18,210 nucleotides of DNA, taken from positions 1-18,210 of the forward strand of contig CAAERF010000408.1 of the NCBI GenBank assembly GCA_900758315.1, given 5' to 3'. This document shows, in pieces, positions 5,409 through 12,641 of the stretch. Every line of letters begins with the position of its first letter. Position 1 is the first letter of the stretch. Under the pieces are notes generated by a model. The model was not told the DNA's origin and searched no databases. It saw only the letters and a list, made by a program, of their open reading frames with translations. Source of the DNA: an uncultured Oscillospiraceae bacterium (GTDB lineage: Bacteria; Bacillota; Clostridia; Oscillospirales; Oscillospiraceae). A program made the position numbers and the translations under genes.

Positions 5409-5905
5409 AATTCCACTCCCTTTCTGGCTGTCACGCCTATTTCATAGGGATGGCGGTGGCAGCGCATTTCGGTCTCATAGTCGGCGGCCTCACGCATCCA
5501 CTGGGCCGGACTGCGGCCGGTCAGCACCAGCTCCTGGTCCGCCGGGCGCTGCAAAACCGCCTGCTGAAGCAGGGCGTGATCTACCATCTCCAGCTGCCAG
5601 GCGGCGCAGGCCTCGTCCAGAATCAGCAGGTCCGCCTGTTCTGCCAGCGCGGCCCGCAGATGCTCGGTCTGCATGGCGCGGGTCTGCGTCTTTTCCGCTT
5701 CCGTCATCTGGAAGACGAATTTTTGACCGGCCTTACCCCGGTAGATGGTCGCGCCCAGCTGTTCCAGCAGGGGTATTTCACCGCTGGACGCTCCTTTCAG
5801 GAACTGTACGATGACCACGCGCTGGCCCGCGCCCAGTGCCCGCAGCGCCAGCCCCATGGCGGCGGTGGTCTTGCCCTTGCCCTCGCCCCAGTACAGGTGT
5901 ACCAT
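5405..5905 (-). CDS. cobA: Corrinoid adenosyltransferase, CobA/CobO type
   Basis: The 166-aa enzyme transfers the adenosyl group of ATP to Co(I) corrinoid, forming the Co-C bond. The P-loop GEGKGKTT lies at residues 7-14, LLILDEACAAW at 93-103, VLTGR at 127-131, and the family-typical C-terminus HPYEIGVTARKGVEF at 152-166. It is of the CobA/BtuR/CobO class, not PduO or EutT. It is slightly shorter than the Salmonella enzyme (196 aa), mainly at the N-terminus, a known CobO-like variation. It starts 3 nt after the cobQ stop with GGAGG in between and overlapping that stop. This is the only junction in the operon without overlap. Confidence 0.95.
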   Translation of the reverse strand: MVHLYWGEGKGKTTAAMGLALRALGAGQRVVIVQFLKGASSGEIPLLEQLGATIYRGKAGQKFVFQMTEAEKTQTRAMQTEHLRAALAEQADLLILDEACAAWQLEMVDHALLQQAVLQRPADQELVLTGRSPAQWMREAADYETEMRCHRHPYEIGVTARKGVEF

Positions 5906-5908
5906 GTG

Positions 5909-7381
5909 TCATTCCTCCATTATCCGGTAGATCGCGTCCATATCCAGCGCCGCCCGCACGCCCGCGGCCAGCTTGTCGTACTGCTGATTCAGGTAATCCG
6001 AGCGGTTCACGGGCGCGGCGGTCCTGTAGTCGATTCCCTTTTTGCGGCAGAGCGCCCGGGCCAGCGTCTCAGTCAGGGCGCCGGAGTCGAACAGGCCGTG
6101 GAGATAGGTGCCGAACACATGGTCCGCAGCGCAGCCATCCAGTGTTCCGTTTTGCAGGCGGCAGAACGGTGCGCCCTTTACGGTGGTGCGGCCGGTGTGG
6201 ATCTCGTAGCCATCTATTTGTGCGCCGGTAAACGGCGCCGGCAGGGCCTTGCCCTGGACCCGGGTGCGGGTTTTCCGGGTGTCAAAGACGGTGTCCACCG
6301 GCAGCAGTCCCAGACCGCGCAGCGTCTGGGACCGGTCGCCCTCGGCGCCGGTGGGGTCGGACAGGGTCCCGCCCAGCATCTGGTAGCCGCCGCAGACGCC
6401 CAGAATCAGCGTGCCCTCTGCCGCCCGTTTTTGGATCGCCGCCTCCAATCCACTTTGCCGCAGCCACAGGAGATCGCTCATGGTGCTCTTGGTGCCGGGC
6501 AGAATCAGCAGGTCGGGCGTACCCAGCTCTTCCGGGCGCGGTACGTAGCGCACGCCGAACAGGGGATGGGCCTCCAGCGGGGCGAAGTCGGTGAAATTGG
6601 AGATGCGCGGCAGCCGGATCACCGCCACATCCAGCGGTTTGTGGACCGCAGTCTGGGTCAGGCTGGGAGCCAGCGAGTCCTCATCGTCCACATCCACCTG
6701 GAGATAGGGCACCACGCCCAACACCGGTATGCCGGTTTTTTCCTCCAGCATGGTCAGGCCGGGACGCAGAATTGCCTCGTCGCCCCGAAATTTGTTGATA
6801 ATCAGGCCGCGGATCCGCGCCCGTTCCTCCGGCTCCAGCAGGGCCACCGTGCCGTAGAGCTGGGCAAATACGCCGCCCCGGTCGATGTCCCCCGCCAGCA
6901 GCACCGGAGCGTCCACCAGCTTTGCCAGGCCCATGTTGACGATGTCGTTCTCTTTCAGATTGATCTCCGCGGGACTGCCCGCGCCCTCGATCACAATGAC
7001 GTCACAGGTCTCGGTGAGGCTGTGATAGGCCGCCAAAATATCCGGTATCAGCTGGGTTTTGTAGCGGAAATACTCTGCGGCGGGCATCTGGCCCCGCACC
7101 TCACCGTTGACAATGATCTGACTGCCGGTGTCGCTGCACGGCTTGAGCAGGATCGGGTTCATGCGCACGTCCGGCTCCACACCGGCCGCCTGGGCCTGCA
7201 TGACCTGGGCCCGGCCCATCTCCAGCCCGTCCAGGGTGACATAGCTGTTCAGCGCCATGTTTTGACTTTTGAAAGGCACCGCCCGCAGACCGTCCTCTTT
7301 GAAGATACGGCACAGCGCCGCGCACAGCAGACTTTTGCCCGCGCCGGACATGGTGCCCTGAACCATGATACACTTAGCCAT
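5909..7381 (-). CDS. cobQ: Cobyric acid synthase (CbiP/CobQ)
   Basis: The 490-aa glutamine-dependent amidotransferase performs four ATP-driven amidations (b, d, e, g side chains) of adenosylcobyrinic acid a,c-diamide. The N-terminal synthetase domain carries the P-loop-like VQGTMSGAGKS (7-17) and FKSQNMALNSYVT (37-49). The middle contains VIVIEGAGSPAEINL and LLAGDIDRGGVFAQLYGT. The C-terminal class I glutaminase domain has LILPGTKST (292-300), nucleophile Cys330 in LGVCGGYQML, and His428 in GTYLHGLF. ATG overlaps the upstream cobD stop by 8 nt, and GGGAGG is 9 nt upstream. Full length and intact. Confidence 0.97.
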   Translation of the reverse strand: MAKCIMVQGTMSGAGKSLLCAALCRIFKEDGLRAVPFKSQNMALNSYVTLDGLEMGRAQVMQAQAAGVEPDVRMNPILLKPCSDTGSQIIVNGEVRGQMPAAEYFRYKTQLIPDILAAYHSLTETCDVIVIEGAGSPAEINLKENDIVNMGLAKLVDAPVLLAGDIDRGGVFAQLYGTVALLEPEERARIRGLIINKFRGDEAILRPGLTMLEEKTGIPVLGVVPYLQVDVDDEDSLAPSLTQTAVHKPLDVAVIRLPRISNFTDFAPLEAHPLFGVRYVPRPEELGTPDLLILPGTKSTMSDLLWLRQSGLEAAIQKRAAEGTLILGVCGGYQMLGGTLSDPTGAEGDRSQTLRGLGLLPVDTVFDTRKTRTRVQGKALPAPFTGAQIDGYEIHTGRTTVKGAPFCRLQNGTLDGCAADHVFGTYLHGLFDSGALTETLARALCRKKGIDYRTAAPVNRSDYLNQQYDKLAAGVRAALDMDAIYRIMEE

Positions 7382-8429
7382 CGGTCAATACCTCCCTCAG
7401 CGCCGCCAGCAGGACGGCGTTTTCCTCCCGTGTGCGCACCGCTGTGCGGTACCAGGTGTGGTCCAAACCCGGATAATTCCCGCAGCCGCGCAGTAAAATG
7501 CCCCGCTGCTTTAGTCTGTCCAGCGGCACTGTGCTCTGAAACAGCAGATAGTTTGCCTCACCGGGGATGACAGCCAGCCCCAGATGTTTTAGACCGGCCG
7601 TCAGACGGGGCCGCTCTGTCCGGATCAGGTTTTGGACCTGCCGCACATAGGCGGTTTCCTGTAATGCCGCCAGTCCCGCCGCCTGAGCCAGGCCGGAGAC
7701 TGCCCACGGCTGACCTGCGGCCCGCATCGCCTCCAGCAGACCGGTGTCGCCGCAGAGACAGTAGCCCAGCCGCATTCCGGCCATGGCGTAGATTTTGGTA
7801 AATGCCTTGAGAATCAGTAGATTCCGGTTGGTTTCTAGTTCCCTCACCAGACTGTGGGCGGCGGGATCGTCCAGAAAATTGTTGAAGCACTCGTCCAGCA
7901 CCAGCAGTGCGCCGACTTTCTGGCACCGTGCGGCGATCCGCAGGAGCAGTTCCCGGGAAGTGGTGCGGCCGGTGGGGTTGTTGGGCTCGCAGAGAAAGAC
8001 CTGGTCCACACCGGGGACAATGCGCCGTAAAAAGCCCTCATCCAGCGCGAATCCGTTTTCCGGGGTCAGGTAGTAGCGCTCCGGCACACAGTCCACTGTC
8101 TGGAGCGCGGCCTCGTACTCGGCAAAGGTGGGAGCCGGCAGCAGGGCACGGTGGGGCCGGCGGGCCAGGACAGCCCGGAAGATCAGCTCCGCCGCACCGT
8201 TCCCGCACAGCACGAAGCCGGCGGGGACTTGTTCCCGTTCCGCGATTGCCGCGCAAAGGGCACGGCATAAGGGATCAGGGTAGCGGTCGACGGTCTGAGC
8301 CGCCTCGGCAATGGCCTGGCGCACGCCCTCCGGCACGCCCAGCGGGCTGATGTTGGCCGAAAAATCCAGAAACGGTCTGTGATATTGTTCCTCGTAACCG
8401 GCCCAGTCGCCGCCGTGCATCAGCCGCAT
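7374..8429 (-). CDS. cobD: L-threonine-O-3-phosphate decarboxylase (CobD), PLP enzyme
   Basis: The 351-aa fold-type I aminotransferase-like enzyme makes (R)-1-amino-2-propanol phosphate for the nucleotide-loop linker. Visible landmarks are HGGD at the N-terminus, LDFSANISPLG (21-31), CEPNNPTGR (147-155), VLDECFNNF (177-185) and LKAFTKIYAMAGMRLGY (207-223), in which Lys212 should form the Schiff base with PLP. CobD resembles histidinol-phosphate aminotransferases, but the SANISPLG block and the operon context decide in favour of CobD. A GTG start at 8438 is open, but the ATG at 8429 shares one base with the cbiB stop (TGATG) and has GAGGTGG at a proper distance, so I use it. Confidence 0.94.
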   Translation of the reverse strand: MRLMHGGDWAGYEEQYHRPFLDFSANISPLGVPEGVRQAIAEAAQTVDRYPDPLCRALCAAIAEREQVPAGFVLCGNGAAELIFRAVLARRPHRALLPAPTFAEYEAALQTVDCVPERYYLTPENGFALDEGFLRRIVPGVDQVFLCEPNNPTGRTTSRELLLRIAARCQKVGALLVLDECFNNFLDDPAAHSLVRELETNRNLLILKAFTKIYAMAGMRLGYCLCGDTGLLEAMRAAGQPWAVSGLAQAAGLAALQETAYVRQVQNLIRTERPRLTAGLKHLGLAVIPGEANYLLFQSTVPLDRLKQRGILLRGCGNYPGLDHTWYRTAVRTREENAVLLAALREVLTDG

Positions 8430-9397
8430 CACACCCACCTCACGATCAGAATACGCAGCGCCAGTCCCACAGCCAGCGCCAGAAATCCAGCCGCGTAGAG
8501 AGTTCGATTGGCACGCAAAATATCCGCCGCCTCAATGGGCCGCACTGGATCGCCGATGTACGGTTTCGCATACTGCTGGCCGAAATAACAGGCCGGACCC
8601 GCCAGCTGTACCCCCAGCGCCCCGGCACAGGCGGACTCACACTGGGCCGAGTTGGGGCTGGCGTGGTTGTGGGCGTCCCGACGCCAGATGCGCCAGGCGT
8701 TTTTGGCGTCCTGGCTGGTGACAGCGGACCCGGCGATCCAGAACAGCGCCGCCAGACGAGAAGGGAGATAGTTCACCGCGTCGTCCAGCTTCGCCGCAGC
8801 GCGGCCAAAGTAGAGATACCTTGCGTTGCGATAGCCCACCATGCTGTCCATGGTGTTGACGGATTTGTAGACCATGGCCAGCGGAGCGCCGCCCAACAGC
8901 ATGTAGAGCAGAGGAGCAAAGACGCCGTCGGAAAAGTTTTCCGCTACCGTCTCCACCGCTGCTTTGGTGACGCCCTCGGCGGTCAGATTTTGAGTATCCC
9001 GCCCCACAATCCGGGCCACGGCGCGGCGTGCGGTGGGCAGATCCTCTGTCTGAAGAGCCCGATAAACACCGCGGCTCTCGGTGGCCAGTCCCTTCATGGC
9101 CAGGGCCTGCCAGCACCACAGGGTCTGAAACGCAAAGCCCAGCGCCGGATGCAGTCTGGCCGCACCCCAGCAGATTCCACCGGTGATGGCCAGCGTGCCC
9201 AGAGGCAGCGCCGCAGCCAGTATACAGCCGGCGGCCAGCTCTCCTTTGGGTGTCTGGGAAAACAGGCGGCGCAGCATTTTTTCCAGCGCAGAGATACAGC
9301 GTCCCATGAGCACCACCGGGTGGGGACAGTGGGGGAGAACTGGGTCGCCCAGCAGAAGATCCAGCAGAAAGCCGCACAGAATAGCCGCGGTCACCAT
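8429..9397 (-). CDS. cbiB: Adenosylcobinamide-phosphate synthase (CbiB)
   Basis: The 322-aa integral membrane protein attaches aminopropanol phosphate to adenosylcobyric acid. The N-terminus CGFLLDLLLGDP followed by PHPVVLMG is the family signature. TENLSDG-like AVETVAENFSDGVFAPL, NTMDSMVGYRNARYLYFG and the C-terminal region are all conserved, with several hydrophobic segments. Upstream in-frame codons extend to 9445, but the ATG at 9397 has GGAGGAGG upstream and begins with the expected family N-terminus. It overlaps the cobC stop by 7 nt. It acts directly with the product of cobD, encoded next. Confidence 0.95.
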   Translation of the reverse strand: MVTAAILCGFLLDLLLGDPVLPHCPHPVVLMGRCISALEKMLRRLFSQTPKGELAAGCILAAALPLGTLAITGGICWGAARLHPALGFAFQTLWCWQALAMKGLATESRGVYRALQTEDLPTARRAVARIVGRDTQNLTAEGVTKAAVETVAENFSDGVFAPLLYMLLGGAPLAMVYKSVNTMDSMVGYRNARYLYFGRAAAKLDDAVNYLPSRLAALFWIAGSAVTSQDAKNAWRIWRRDAHNHASPNSAQCESACAGALGVQLAGPACYFGQQYAKPYIGDPVRPIEAADILRANRTLYAAGFLALAVGLALRILIVRWV

Positions 9398-9990
9398 AGA
9401 AAGCAAACCTCCTCCCGCAGTTGGAGGGTGTGGGCGGCGCGCCACATTTCCGCGTCGGTCTCCAGCAGAAAGCCGCCGCCGGTGGGAGCGTGCCAGCTGT
9501 AGTAGTCCCGACGTGGCAGAGCGTAGCGCTCCAGCACCGCCATCTGGGTGCCGCCGTGGGCCACAATGACGAGGCGCTCCCGATTTTGGGCCAGCGCTGT
9601 GTCCACCAGCGCCGCAAAGGCCCGACAGGTCCGGGCGCAGAACGCCGCCTTACTCTCGCCACCGGGGATTTTGCCCAGCCCGCCGCTGTCCACCCAGGCC
9701 AGATAGTCGGGATCGTGGGCCATTTCAAGGTAATTGCGGCCCTCAAACACGCCGAAGTGCATTTCAGCGAAGTCGGGTACCGGAATCTGTTTGGCGGTTG
9801 GGAACAGAATCGCCGCAGTCTCTCTGGCCCGGCCCAGCGGGCTGACGTATACGGTGTCCGGCGCAAACCCGGCAGGGCGCAGAGCGGAACGTCCCGCCGG
9901 AGCGAGCGGGATGTCCAACTGGCCCTGATAGCGTTTTTCAGCGTTGTAAGCGGTCTCACCGTGGCGCAGAAGGTAGAGTTCCATGGTCAT
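9391..9990 (-). CDS. cobC: Histidine phosphatase, probable alpha-ribazole phosphatase (CobC)
   Basis: This 199-aa member of the histidine phosphatase (phosphoglycerate mutase-like) superfamily has LLRHGET (7-13) with the phospho-accepting His10, the arginine block VSPLGRARETA (49-59), Glu76 in the EMHFGVFEG stretch (76-84) typical of CobC, and the second catalytic His145 in IVAHGG. CobC removes the 5'-phosphate of alpha-ribazole phosphate or of adenosylcobalamin phosphate. The fold is certain, while the substrate is assigned mainly from context between cobS/cobU and cbiB. ATG overlaps the preceding stop (ATGA), with GAAAGGA upstream. Confidence 0.9.
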   Translation of the reverse strand: MTMELYLLRHGETAYNAEKRYQGQLDIPLAPAGRSALRPAGFAPDTVYVSPLGRARETAAILFPTAKQIPVPDFAEMHFGVFEGRNYLEMAHDPDYLAWVDSGGLGKIPGGESKAAFCARTCRAFAALVDTALAQNRERLVIVAHGGTQMAVLERYALPRRDYYSWHAPTGGGFLLETDAEMWRAAHTLQLREEVCFLW

Positions 9991-10304
9991 AGCGTTCCTT
10001 TCAGGACGAGAGGCAGTCCGCAGAACACCCGCACCACTGTGTCCGCCCGTTCAGCCAGCAGGCAGGCCAGCCGTCCTGCGGCCTCACGGGCTTCCCGGGA
10101 CTCTGGCTCCACCGGCACCACGCCGCCACCCACCTCAGTGGCGATCACCACCGGATAATCTGCGGCCAGACGGTCGGCCAGAGCGGGCAGGTTGTCACAG
10201 TGGACAGCCAGGTCCTGCACCTCGCAGATCATCTCCTGTTCGGCGCAGAGCGTGCGGGCAAAGGCACGCTTACCGCTGTACAGCGGTCCGGTGATAAAGA
10301 TCAT
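9987..10304 (-). CDS. Short CobU-like protein with degenerate Walker A motif
   Basis: The 105-aa product looks like the first and last parts of CobU with the middle missing. The N-terminus ITGPLYSGKRAFA (4-16) sits at the CobU P-loop, but the Ser/Thr after the Lys is Arg13. The later block PVVIATEVGGGVVPVE (51-66) and the C-terminus VFCGLPLVLKG match the CobU NEVGxGxVP and GxPxxLKG regions. The RIxxHxxxR segment with the guanylylated histidine, and the acidic block after it, are absent. CobU is about 180 aa. The gene is intact, begins with ATG overlapping the cobS stop (ATGA), has GGGGGTGA upstream, and is followed by cobC with another ATGA, so it is translated in the operon and is not simple debris. 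It may be a regulatory or accessory subunit, or a kinase-only relic. A full-length CobU is encoded two genes upstream. Function unknown. Confidence 0.72.
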   Translation of the reverse strand: MIFITGPLYSGKRAFARTLCAEQEMICEVQDLAVHCDNLPALADRLAADYPVVIATEVGGGVVPVEPESREAREAAGRLACLLAERADTVVRVFCGLPLVLKGTL

Positions 10305-11065
10305 ACGGTCACCCCCAACAGCTGGCAGGTGACGAGGACCGCCAGCTGCCAGAACTCACATTTTTGTAAAAACCAGCCGGCCAGGTCGCCGGATAGCCCG
10401 CCAAATTGCACTTTGCTCACGTGGGCGTAACGCCACAGGGTGAGCAGTGCCGCCGCGGCCATGACCAGTCCGGCCACGTAGCCCACCAGGGCCTGCGCTG
10501 CCATCAGCAGTACGGCCAATACGCCCAGCACCCACCGTACGGTTTTCTGATTGGCTGCTGTGGCGAATGTGTGGGCCAGACCGGTGTCTTTGGCCAGTGG
10601 CAGGGTGGCGATGGCCCAGCCGGACAGGGCCCGGGAGAGCAGAAAGCCTATCCCCATACAGGACACGGCACGGATAGTCGGTTGCAGGGCGGCGCACAGG
10701 GCCAGGTTGGCGATGAAGTAGGTACACAGCCGAATGACCGCAAAGGCCCCACAGTGGGGATCCTGTAGGATCGCCTGCTTTTTGGCGGTGTCACCATAGC
10801 TGGCCAGGGCGTCGCAGGTGTCGGCGTAACCGTCCAGATGGATGCCGCCGGTGATGAGCACCGGTGCCAGACAGAATCCGGCGGCCCGCAGGAGCTCCGG
10901 CAAGGGCAGCAAGGCAAGGCACAGCCAGACCAGTCCGCAGACTGCGCCCACCAGCGGGAACGCGCACAGGGCGTACCGCATATTTTTTTCGTTCCAGGTG
11001 GGCTGCGGCACCGGCAGGGCGCTGAACATGGCGAAGGCCACGGCGACGGTCTGCAAGAGGATCAT
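10301..11065 (-). CDS. cobS: Adenosylcobinamide-GDP ribazoletransferase (cobalamin synthase, CobS)
   Basis: The 254-aa polytopic membrane enzyme joins adenosylcobinamide-GDP and alpha-ribazole(-phosphate). The N-terminal FAMFSALPVPQP (11-22), GGIHLDGYADTCDALAS (73-89) with the acidic metal-binding residues, and LQDPHCGAFAV (100-110) correspond to conserved CobS blocks. Multiple hydrophobic helices follow to the C-terminus, and length is normal. ATG overlaps the CobU stop (ATGA), with AAAGGAG 8 nt upstream. With CbiB it would form the membrane-associated end of the pathway. Confidence 0.95.
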   Translation of the reverse strand: MILLQTVAVAFAMFSALPVPQPTWNEKNMRYALCAFPLVGAVCGLVWLCLALLPLPELLRAAGFCLAPVLITGGIHLDGYADTCDALASYGDTAKKQAILQDPHCGAFAVIRLCTYFIANLALCAALQPTIRAVSCMGIGFLLSRALSGWAIATLPLAKDTGLAHTFATAANQKTVRWVLGVLAVLLMAAQALVGYVAGLVMAAAALLTLWRYAHVSKVQFGGLSGDLAGWFLQKCEFWQLAVLVTCQLLGVTV

Positions 11066-11592
11066 GGGCCCGGCTCCTTTCCCTTGTAGTAGATGGCCTG
11101 ACCGCAGACCAGTTCCGCCACGTTGTCGGCCCGGGCGGCCAGTCCCCGGTTGACAGCGGCCAGGATCTTCAGATAGCGCAGGGTATCGCCGGCATAGTCG
11201 CTGCCGCCGGTGAACACTTCATTGCTGACGATCACCAGATTCTGACACTGGGGCAGCAGGGCGTCCACGCCGCGGAGAACCGCCGCCACAGTGTCATAGC
11301 CCGCGCCATCGGGGCTGTATAACTCGTTAGCCACCAGGTTGCTCATGCACTCCAGCAGGACTGCGCCGCGCTGAGGCAGCCGCACGCCGTCCAGCCCGGT
11401 GTAGCATTCGATGGTTTCAAACTGTCTGTAGGCGCGGCTGGCCTGATGCCTGGCGATGCGGGCACGGCATTCGTCGTCGAAGGGCTCCATGGTGGCGATA
11501 TAATACCGGGGCAGCATCCCGGTCTGCACGATCAGACGTTCGGCGTATTCGCTTTTTCCGGAGGCCGCGCCGCCGACGATCAGCGTCAGCAT
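11062..11592 (-). CDS. cobU: Adenosylcobinamide kinase/guanylyltransferase (CobU)
   Basis: The 176-aa bifunctional enzyme phosphorylates adenosylcobinamide and then transfers GMP to it. The P-loop GGAASGKS is at residues 7-14. RARIARHQASR (43-53) carries the histidine (His49) expected to form the GMP intermediate. LLECMSNLVANEL (79-91) is the acidic block. VSNEVFTGG (122-130) replaces the NEVGxGxVP form of the Salmonella enzyme. The C-terminus VCGQAIYYKG is typical. An ORF extension to 11631 exists, but ATG 11592 has GGGAGG six nt upstream and overlaps the cobT stop by 7 nt. All catalytic elements appear present, in contrast to the short paralogue downstream. Confidence 0.93.
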   Translation of the reverse strand: MLTLIVGGAASGKSEYAERLIVQTGMLPRYYIATMEPFDDECRARIARHQASRAYRQFETIECYTGLDGVRLPQRGAVLLECMSNLVANELYSPDGAGYDTVAAVLRGVDALLPQCQNLVIVSNEVFTGGSDYAGDTLRYLKILAAVNRGLAARADNVAELVCGQAIYYKGKEPGP

Positions 11593-12641
11593 CCCGCACC
11601 TCCCAGCGGCTGGTAGGCCGGTACGCCGCACTCGTCAAAGGTATAGCTTTCGGTGTAGACGGCGTGGGCCATATCCAGCAGCGGCATGGCCGCCACTGCG
11701 CCGGTGCCCTCGCCCAGGTGCAGTTCCGCGGTGATCAGCGGCTTTTTGCCCAGGGCGTCCAGCACCATGTGGCTGGCAGGCTCCGCCGAGACGTGGCTGG
11801 CGAAGATGGCCTGCGTGGCCTGAGGACAGAGCCGCACTGCGCACAGTGCCGCCACCGTGCTGATAAAGCCGTCGGCCAGCACCGGGATGCGATGGATAGC
11901 CCCGCCCAGAAAGACGCCGCACAGTCCGGCGATGTCCAGTCCGCCCACCTTGGCCAGCACATCCAGTGGGTCCGACGGATCCGGGTGATTGCGGCGGATG
12001 GCGGTTTCAATGGCGGCGATTTTGCGCGCCAGCCCGGCGTCGGAGAGTCCGGCGCCACGGCCCGTTGTCTCCGACGGCGCCCGTCCCAGCAGTACGCTGG
12101 CCACAGCGCTGGAGGTGGTGGTGTTGCCAATGCCCATCTCACCGGTGGCCAGCAGGCGCATACCGGACGCCTTTTGCATGGCGACCAGCTCAATGCCGGT
12201 CTGCACTGCCTGTTCCGCCTGAGCGCGGGTCATGGCGGGACCGAGGGTAATGTCCGCCGTACCGTTGGCAATGCGGCGGTTCAAAATGCCCGGTGCGCCG
12301 GCGAAGTCCCGGATTCCCATGTCCACCGGAACCACGTCGCAGTGGGCCACCGCCGCCATACGGCAGACCGCCGTGCGATGTCCCGCCAGACCACGGGCCG
12401 CAGCGGCGGTCACACTGCTGTCAGTCTGGGTGACGCCCTGGGCCACCACGCCGTTGTCGGCGCAGAGCACCAGTACGGCCCGTGGCGAGAGGGCGATTTC
12501 AGTGCTGCCGGTCAGAGCCGCAATGTCCTCCAGCGCGGTCTCCAGCAGGCCCAGCCCGCCCAGTGGGTGCGCGCAGGCCGCCCAACGTGCGTGGGCTGCG
12601 GCCCGGGCAGCTTCATCCGGCGGCGCGATTGCAATGTTCAT
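11586..12641 (-). CDS. cobT: Nicotinate-nucleotide:dimethylbenzimidazole phosphoribosyltransferase (CobT)
   Basis: The 351-aa protein matches CobT in length. It activates the lower-ligand base (dimethylbenzimidazole or a relative) to its alpha-riboside phosphate using nicotinate mononucleotide. Conserved blocks: LCADNGVVAQGVTQ (59-72), ATGEMGIGNTTTSSAV (165-180), KVGGLDIAGLCGVFLGGA (231-248) and LHLGEGTGAVAAMPLLDMA (307-325) with catalytic Glu311. The ORF continues upstream to 12755, but ATG 12641 overlaps the cbiA stop (ATGA) and has GGGAGG 7 nt upstream. No gene for making the base (bluB, bza) is in view, so the native lower ligand cannot be read from this window. Confidence 0.95.
   Translation of the reverse strand: MNIAIAPPDEAARAAAHARWAACAHPLGGLGLLETALEDIAALTGSTEIALSPRAVLVLCADNGVVAQGVTQTDSSVTAAAARGLAGHRTAVCRMAAVAHCDVVPVDMGIRDFAGAPGILNRRIANGTADITLGPAMTRAQAEQAVQTGIELVAMQKASGMRLLATGEMGIGNTTTSSAVASVLLGRAPSETTGRGAGLSDAGLARKIAAIETAIRRNHPDPSDPLDVLAKVGGLDIAGLCGVFLGGAIHRIPVLADGFISTVAALCAVRLCPQATQAIFASHVSAEPASHMVLDALGKKPLITAELHLGEGTGAVAAMPLLDMAHAVYTESYTFDECGVPAYQPLGGAGC

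Noticed and set aside
5450..7570. A 706-codon open frame on the plus strand, the longest in the window
   Set aside because: It runs antisense across cobA, cobQ and the end of cobD, all of which have clear family motifs. Its product is His/Gln/Arg-rich with no domain and is what GC-rich codons produce on the opposite strand. There is no promoter or convincing ribosome binding site.
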